Positions 14,142-18,317 of a DNA stretch of 18,317 bases are shown in pieces (position 1 is the first letter of the stretch; every line of letters starts with the position of its first letter). The notes beneath the pieces were generated by a model. It worked only from the letters and a program-made list of their open reading frames with translations, was not told the origin of the DNA and did no database searches. The stretch comes from Chloroflexota bacterium. Its GTDB lineage: Bacteria > Chloroflexota > Anaerolineae > J036 > Brachytrichaceae. The stretch covers positions 1-18,317 of the forward strand of contig JAKALH010000008.1 in NCBI GenBank assembly GCA_021813225.1. Direction: 5' to 3'. The position numbers were made by a program, and so were the translations under genes.

Positions 14142-15320
14142 ATGCGGATTCTTCACGTACTCAGTTACTATCGCCCCCATATCAGCGGCCTGACCATCTA
14201 CGTAGAGCGCCTGGCGCGCGGCCTGGTGCGCGCCGGCCACCAGGTCACCGTCCTGACATCGCAATACGATCCGGCGCTGCCCCTGCGCGATGCTCAGGAT
14301 GGTGTTTCGATCGTGCGCGTGCCGGTGATACTGCGCCTGAGCAAGGGCGTCATTATGCCCGCATTCGGGATTGCCGCGCGCAAGCTGATCCGCACGCACG
14401 ATATCGTCCATGCCCATCTACCACAATTCGACGGCGCCGGCCTGTCCATCAACGCGCGGCTGTTCCGTAAACCCGCGCTGTTGACGTACCATTGCGACAT
14501 TCAACTGCCGCCCGCGCTGTTGAACCGGGTCGTTCACCCTGTCATACTTTCAGCGAACCATATCGCGGCAATATACGCGAAAAAGCTGGTTGCATATACC
14601 GACGACTATGCGCAGAATTCATCGTACCTGTCGCGCTATATGCATAAACTGCAAGTCATCCCGCCGCCCGTTGAAATCGATCCGCCTACCCAGGAATCCA
14701 TCGCGGCGTTCGCGGCAAAGTGGGCTATCAGGACCCGCCCGATAATCGGGATGGTGGCGCGGCTGGCAACCGAAAAAGGCGTGGAGATTCTGCTGGACGC
14801 ATTCGATATCATCCGCAGACAGATGCCCGATGCGCGCGTGCTGTTCGCCGGCCCGTACAAGAATGTTTTAGGCGAAGAGGAGTACGCGCGCCGCCTGCAG
14901 CCGCGCTTCGCGGCAGCAGGCCCGCAGTGGACATTCACCGGCTCATTACACGGCCAGGAACTGTCGGCCTTCTACAGCAATTGCGATGTTACGGTGCTGC
15001 CCAGCCTGAATTCGACGGAGTCTTTTGGGCTGGTGCAGGTGGAATCGATGCTGTGCGGCACGCCATCCGTCTGCAGCAATCTGCCCGGCGTTCGCGTGCC
15101 CGTCCAGACGACGGGCATGGGCCTGGTGGCTCCGGTCGGCGATGCCCGCGCTCTCGCAAACAGCATCATGGAAGTGTGTCACAACCGCCCGAAATACATA
15201 CGTGACCGCGCCACAATCAGCCGGCACTACAGCACAGAGGAGTCGGTGCGCCAATATGTGGCTCTCTATCAGGAGTTAATGGTGAGCCGCCAGCCGGCGG
15301 CATTCGGCGCACAGCCGTAA
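14142..15320 (+). CDS. GT4-family glycosyltransferase
   Basis: A 392-residue GT-B glycosyltransferase. N-terminal half: MRILHVLSYYRPHISGLTIYVERLA, the usual acceptor-side start with GG-like loop replaced by S-GLT; then VHAHLPQFDG (89-98) and a substrate-side TYHCDIQLP (115-123). C-terminal nucleotide-sugar half: VARLATEKGVEIL (205-217, R207 and K212 for phosphate contacts), FAGPYK, WTFTGSLHGQEL, VLPSLN and the EX7E motif from E293 (ESFGLVQVE, E293 and E301). This is the GT4 pattern of retaining mannosyl- or glucosyl-type transferases acting on lipids or cell-wall glycans. Donor and acceptor cannot be fixed from sequence. ATG 14142 follows the flippase-like gene by 7 bp; no clear Shine-Dalgarno is visible, consistent with coupling. 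It is a cytoplasmic or peripheral membrane enzyme. Confidence 0.92.
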   Translation: MRILHVLSYYRPHISGLTIYVERLARGLVRAGHQVTVLTSQYDPALPLRDAQDGVSIVRVPVILRLSKGVIMPAFGIAARKLIRTHDIVHAHLPQFDGAGLSINARLFRKPALLTYHCDIQLPPALLNRVVHPVILSANHIAAIYAKKLVAYTDDYAQNSSYLSRYMHKLQVIPPPVEIDPPTQESIAAFAAKWAIRTRPIIGMVARLATEKGVEILLDAFDIIRRQMPDARVLFAGPYKNVLGEEEYARRLQPRFAAAGPQWTFTGSLHGQELSAFYSNCDVTVLPSLNSTESFGLVQVESMLCGTPSVCSNLPGVRVPVQTTGMGLVAPVGDARALANSIMEVCHNRPKYIRDRATISRHYSTEESVRQYVALYQELMVSRQPAAFGAQP

Positions 15321-15350
15321 CGCTCGATGCCGCCGTATGGAGATTCCGAA

Positions 15351-16253
15351 ATGACAGAGCAGTTCAACGACAACATGCCTGCCCGACGCGACCGCAGCTC
15401 ACTGGGCTGGTTTGGGCTGGGAATACTGGTCGGCGCAGTCGCCGCAATCGGCTTGATGTCGCTGAGCAACTCACCGCGCGCCGGGGCATCGACCTCAGGC
15501 GACCTGGGGGCAATCCGTGAAGCGGCCCGGTTGGGGGCCAAGGATGCGCTTCTGGAGAATAACACGGGCGTGACCATGCCGCTCAGCCTGGACGATATCC
15601 GCAGCGCCGCCAGACTGGGTGCGCAGGATGCCCTGCAGAATCGCACAGGCCAGGGCCTGGCCATTGGCCCGGCGAATGCGCAGGCTGCCTCGCCGACGGC
15701 AGCGCCGGTGGACATGAGCAGCATCCCGATCCGCACGAATAACGTCGAGGGCAGCGCCAACGCGCCGGTCACCCTCATCGAATTCAGCGACTTCCAGTGC
15801 CCCTTCTGCAAGCGCTTCCATGACCAGGTCATGCCGCGCATCGCGACGGACTACGTGAAAACGGGTAAGGTCAAAGTGTTGTACTTGAATTACGCTTTCC
15901 TGGGCCAGGAATCTCAGTGGGCGGCCCAGGCGGCCGAATGCGCTGCCGACCAGAACCGCTTCTGGGATTTTCACGAACTGCTGTTCAGCAGTCAGGTCGG
16001 GGAAAACGCCGGGACATTCACCAAACCAAACCTGCTGAACTACGCCAAATCTCTCAAGCTCGATATGCAGACCTTTACGACCTGCCTGAATGACGATAAG
16101 ACGCTGGAACGTGTGCGGAGCGATACGGCCTTAGGTGACAAGCTGGGCGTGCGCGGGACGCCTACATTCGTCATCAATGGCAAGCTGATGGTGGGCGCGC
16201 AGCCCTACGAAGCTTTCAAGGCAGCACTTGATGCGGCGTTAATGAAGCAGTAA
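15351..16253 (+). CDS. Membrane-anchored DsbA-like thiol oxidoreductase
   Basis: A 300-residue protein. One N-terminal helix (about 18-39, LGWFGLGILVGAVAAIGLMS) anchors it with the rest outside the membrane. A 95-residue linker contains two near-copies of a 16-residue helix and a Pro/Ala-rich stretch. Residues about 133-300 are a DsbA/thioredoxin_4 domain: VTLIEFSDFQCPFC with active site CPFC (150-153), YLNYAFLGQES, an inserted helical domain, and the cis-Pro loop VRGTPTFVING. Such proteins catalyse disulfide formation or exchange of exported proteins, like the BdbD/DsbA-type proteins of Gram-positive and Chloroflexota cells. The partner VKOR/DsbB is not in the window. ATG 15351 has GGAG at 8-nt spacing; an upstream ATG at 15327 adds 8 residues but lacks a Shine-Dalgarno. 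It follows the GT4 gene by 30 bp, same strand. Confidence 0.9.
   Translation: MTEQFNDNMPARRDRSSLGWFGLGILVGAVAAIGLMSLSNSPRAGASTSGDLGAIREAARLGAKDALLENNTGVTMPLSLDDIRSAARLGAQDALQNRTGQGLAIGPANAQAASPTAAPVDMSSIPIRTNNVEGSANAPVTLIEFSDFQCPFCKRFHDQVMPRIATDYVKTGKVKVLYLNYAFLGQESQWAAQAAECAADQNRFWDFHELLFSSQVGENAGTFTKPNLLNYAKSLKLDMQTFTTCLNDDKTLERVRSDTALGDKLGVRGTPTFVINGKLMVGAQPYEAFKAALDAALMKQ
15513..15644 (+). repeat. Duplicated helix motif in the DsbA-like linker
   Basis: IREAARLGAKDALLEN (residues 55-70) and IRSAARLGAQDALQNR (83-98) repeat with 12 residues between them. Eleven of the 16 positions are identical. Both look like amphipathic helices with an I-R-x-AARLGA-x-DAL core. Confidence 0.75.
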
Positions 16254-16313
16254 AGACCATTCGGGGCGACAATGGCAGTAAGCGGGTTGGCCTTCATGAT
16301 GGTGTGATCGTCC

Positions 16314-17000
16314 ATGCTGAATGAACAGGTACTGATCGTCGACGACGAGCGCAACATCGTCGAGTTGATTGAGCTTTACGCCAGACAGGCCGGGTATCGC
16401 ACCCGGCACGCCTACGATGGGCAGACCGCACTGGAGATGATCACATCAGAACCGCCGGCCCTGGTGATTCTCGACCTGATGCTGCCACGGCTGGACGGCT
16501 GGGAAGTGTGTAAACGCATGCGCGCCAGATCGGATGTTCCCATCATCATGCTCACCGCCCGTGACGAAGACGTAGACAAAATCATCGGCCTCGAACTGGG
16601 CGCGGACGACTACCTGACGAAGCCGTTCAACCCGCGCGAACTGATGGCGCGCATCAAAGCGATACTGCGCCGGACCAGGAACGACAGCGAGGCCCATCCG
16701 GGGGCGGACGTGGAGTTACACGCCGGCAGCCTCACCGTCAGCCGCGCCCGCCGCGAGACGCGCGTCGCCGGCAGAACCGTCAGGCTCCGCACGAAGGAAT
16801 TCGACCTGCTGGTGATGCTGCTGGAAAATCAGGGTATCGTATTCACGCGCGAAAAATTGCTGGAGACCGTATGGGGTTTCGATTTCGCCGGCGAAACACG
16901 CACCGTGGATGTACACATCGCCCAACTGCGCAAGCGCATCGCCGGCAGCGGCGCCGAAATTGAGACGGTCTTCGGCGTTGGGTATAAACTGACTGCCTGA
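16314..17000 (+). CDS. OmpR/PhoB-family response regulator
   Basis: A 228-residue two-component regulator. Receiver domain (1-120): acidic pocket D10 and D11, phospho-acceptor D54 (VILDLMLP), T81 (MLTARDED) and K103 (LTKPF). A winged-helix DNA-binding domain (about 130-228) shows RLRTKEFDLLVMLLENQG, VWGFDFAGETRTVDVHIAQLRKRI and the final VFGVGYKLTA. All phosphorylation residues are intact. It is expected to bind DNA as a dimer after phosphorylation by the downstream kinase. Its stop overlaps the kinase start by 1 bp (TGATG), so the two are coupled. ATG 16314 has only a weak GGTG-type site upstream; the 60 bp between it and the DsbA-like gene show no clear promoter, so it may be read from the upstream genes. 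Confidence 0.96.
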   Translation: MLNEQVLIVDDERNIVELIELYARQAGYRTRHAYDGQTALEMITSEPPALVILDLMLPRLDGWEVCKRMRARSDVPIIMLTARDEDVDKIIGLELGADDYLTKPFNPRELMARIKAILRRTRNDSEAHPGADVELHAGSLTVSRARRETRVAGRTVRLRTKEFDLLVMLLENQGIVFTREKLLETVWGFDFAGETRTVDVHIAQLRKRIAGSGAEIETVFGVGYKLTA

Positions 17001-18317
17001 TGAGCCTGCGCCTGCGTCTTTTTGTTTCGCACACGATTATTATCGTGGTCAGCCTGCTGGTTTTGAGCGTGGCGCTGCTTATCCTGCTCGTCGACTACCA
17101 GCAGCGCCTGAACATCCGCGAATTGAGTTTCGTCGCCGCCACCGTTGTCCGATCGCTGCGAATCGCCGGCGTCACTGACAGCGTAAACAAAGTCATGGAA
17201 CGTGTTGCGTCAGCCGGGCAGGCGCAGGGCTTTCAGGTCATGCTGCTGGACAGCGAAGGGATCGTGCTTCGCGACACTGGCCCCGCCGCAGGGAGTTCGA
17301 TAATCGGGCGCAGAATCGATCTGGCGCGCCGCGTCGCTGTGACCAGCAACCAGCGGGAAACGATGGCAACCGGGGGTTACCTCGACGCCGCGCGCCGGCG
17401 CTGGGCCTTCGTGGCTATCGCCCTCAGACCTAACGTCGCCGGTTCGAACTGGATCGCCATCGCCCGGCCGTTTTTCGACGGGCCGATCATCAGCGTGCAG
17501 GGGGAGAGCCTGGTGCTGCCGTTCGTGGAAGCCGGCGGCGTGGCGCTGCTGTTTGCCGCCGCGCTGGCCGCACTGGTTGCGCGGTCCATCGCCCGGCCAA
17601 TCCAGAAGCTGGCGCAGGGTGCGAATGCCATCGCGCAGGGCAAATATGACCAGCGAGTCGCCCTGTCCGGTCCCGGCGAGTTCAAACAACTGGCGGACGA
17701 TTTTAACCAGATGGCGACGCGCGTGCAGGCCGCGCAGAAAATGGAGCGCGACTTCGTCGCCAATGTGTCGCACGAGTTGAAGACGCCGCTCACTTCCATC
17801 AAAGGATTCGCTCAGGCGATCCAGGACGGCGCAGTCAATAACCCGGAATCGACGCAGAGCGCGGCGAGAATCATCAATGAGGAATCCGAGCGTTTGACGC
17901 GGCTGGTCACGACGTTGCTGGATTCCGCGCGGCTGGAAACCGGCGAGGTGCGCATGGATTTCCGCCCGGTAGCCGTTAACGATGTGGTGCGAACATGCCT
18001 GGCCAAGTTGTCGCCGCGCGCGGAGCGGAACGGCATTGTGCTGGTGAACAACCTGGTCGACGCACCGCCGGTGCAGGCAGACGGCGACCGCTTGTCGCAG
18101 GTATTCATCAACCTGCTCGATAACGCCCTGAAACACACATCCGAAGGCGGGAGAGTCAAAATCGAGAACCGCAGCATCCCCGCCGAAAAGACTCAGCCCG
18201 CCGGGGTCGAATACAGCGTCAGCGACAGCGGTCTGGGCATCCCGGCTGAAGACCTGCCGCGCATCTTCGAGCGCTTCTATCAGGTGGATAAGGCGCGCGC
18301 ACAGACAGACGCCAACG
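17000..18317 (+). CDS. Sensor histidine kinase, 3' truncated by the window edge
   Basis: An open frame from ATG 17000 runs past the end; 439 residues are visible with no stop. Order: TM1 (about 8-33), an extracytoplasmic sensor region (about 34-165), TM2 (about 174-193), a HAMP domain (about 194-245, ARSIARPIQKLAQGANAIAQ and FKQLADDFNQMA), a HisKA dimerisation helix with FVANVSHELKTPLTSIKGFA (phospho-acceptor H258), and an HATPase domain with N-box NLLDNALKH (N371, N375), G1 box DSGLGIP (D409) and the F-box IFERFYQVDKARA. Only the last part of the ATPase domain (the G2 region) is missing. This is the classic PhoR/ResE-type kinase paired with the OmpR-type regulator just upstream. The sensor domain is not one I recognise, so the signal is unknown; an envelope signal would suit the neighbours. 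Confidence 0.95.
   Translation, partial: MSLRLRLFVSHTIIIVVSLLVLSVALLILLVDYQQRLNIRELSFVAATVVRSLRIAGVTDSVNKVMERVASAGQAQGFQVMLLDSEGIVLRDTGPAAGSSIIGRRIDLARRVAVTSNQRETMATGGYLDAARRRWAFVAIALRPNVAGSNWIAIARPFFDGPIISVQGESLVLPFVEAGGVALLFAAALAALVARSIARPIQKLAQGANAIAQGKYDQRVALSGPGEFKQLADDFNQMATRVQAAQKMERDFVANVSHELKTPLTSIKGFAQAIQDGAVNNPESTQSAARIINEESERLTRLVTTLLDSARLETGEVRMDFRPVAVNDVVRTCLAKLSPRAERNGIVLVNNLVDAPPVQADGDRLSQVFINLLDNALKHTSEGGRVKIENRSIPAEKTQPAGVEYSVSDSGLGIPAEDLPRIFERFYQVDKARAQTDAN

Noticed and set aside
17210..18136. Long minus-strand open frame (308 codons)
   Set aside because: It lies opposite a histidine kinase with complete HAMP, HisKA and HATPase motifs; its own translation is rich in His/Arg/Gln with no domain, as expected of a shadow frame in high-GC DNA.
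1..18317. tRNA, rRNA, CRISPR array, insertion sequence, integrase or attachment site
   Set aside because: No cloverleaf-like or rRNA-like sequence, regularly spaced direct repeats, transposase motif or terminal inverted repeats were seen on either strand by eye.

Overview
The window is a densely packed, high-GC bacterial segment with no stable RNA gene, insertion sequence or CRISPR array that I can see. Gene content points to a Chloroflexota (Anaerolineae-like) genome. The clues are a stand-alone SpoVS-family protein without other sporulation genes, a BatA-like VWA protein tail, a lipoprotein combining a GH57-like fold with a glucodextranase C-terminal module, and lipoprotein signal peptides followed by Pro/Thr-rich linkers. 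The phylum is inferred from family distribution, not from a marker gene.

Left part (1-6.76 kb). The 3' end of a VWA-domain membrane protein (+) meets a convergent leftward cluster. Read in its own direction from about 6.48 kb down to 0.18 kb, that cluster encodes a lipoprotein membrane-fusion protein, a 959-residue permease with two FtsX modules, an ABC ATPase carrying a C-terminal SpoVT/AbrB-like domain, a second ABC ATPase, and a small GIY-YIG protein. The four transporter genes overlap by 4 bp or are 5 bp apart, so they look like one translationally coupled unit for MacAB/LolCDE-type export or lipoprotein or peptide handling. A 278-bp divergent intergenic region with promoter-like sequences separates it from the rightward genes.

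Middle part (6.76-13.05 kb, all +). It holds a nicotinamidase-like isochorismatase-family hydrolase, a large surface lipoprotein with a GH57-like domain that appears to have lost its usual catalytic residues plus a glucodextranase-type C-terminal domain, a DUF624/YesL-like membrane protein, a SpoVS-family protein preceded by a perfect CRP/FNR-type palindrome, and a PHP-domain phosphoesterase. A 13-bp perfect stem-loop closes this block.

Right part (13.1-18.3 kb, all +). A new TATAAT-type promoter starts an envelope-related group: a UPF0104 flippase-like membrane protein, a GT4 glycosyltransferase, and a membrane-anchored DsbA-like thiol oxidoreductase with a duplicated linker helix. An OmpR-family response regulator and its histidine kinase follow; the kinase runs off the end of the window. 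The common theme is the cell envelope: export, surface carbohydrate binding, lipid-linked glycosylation, extracytoplasmic disulfide chemistry and envelope sensing. The most unusual items are the ATPase-AbrB fusion, the apparent GH57 pseudoenzyme and the CRP-type operator in front of spoVS.
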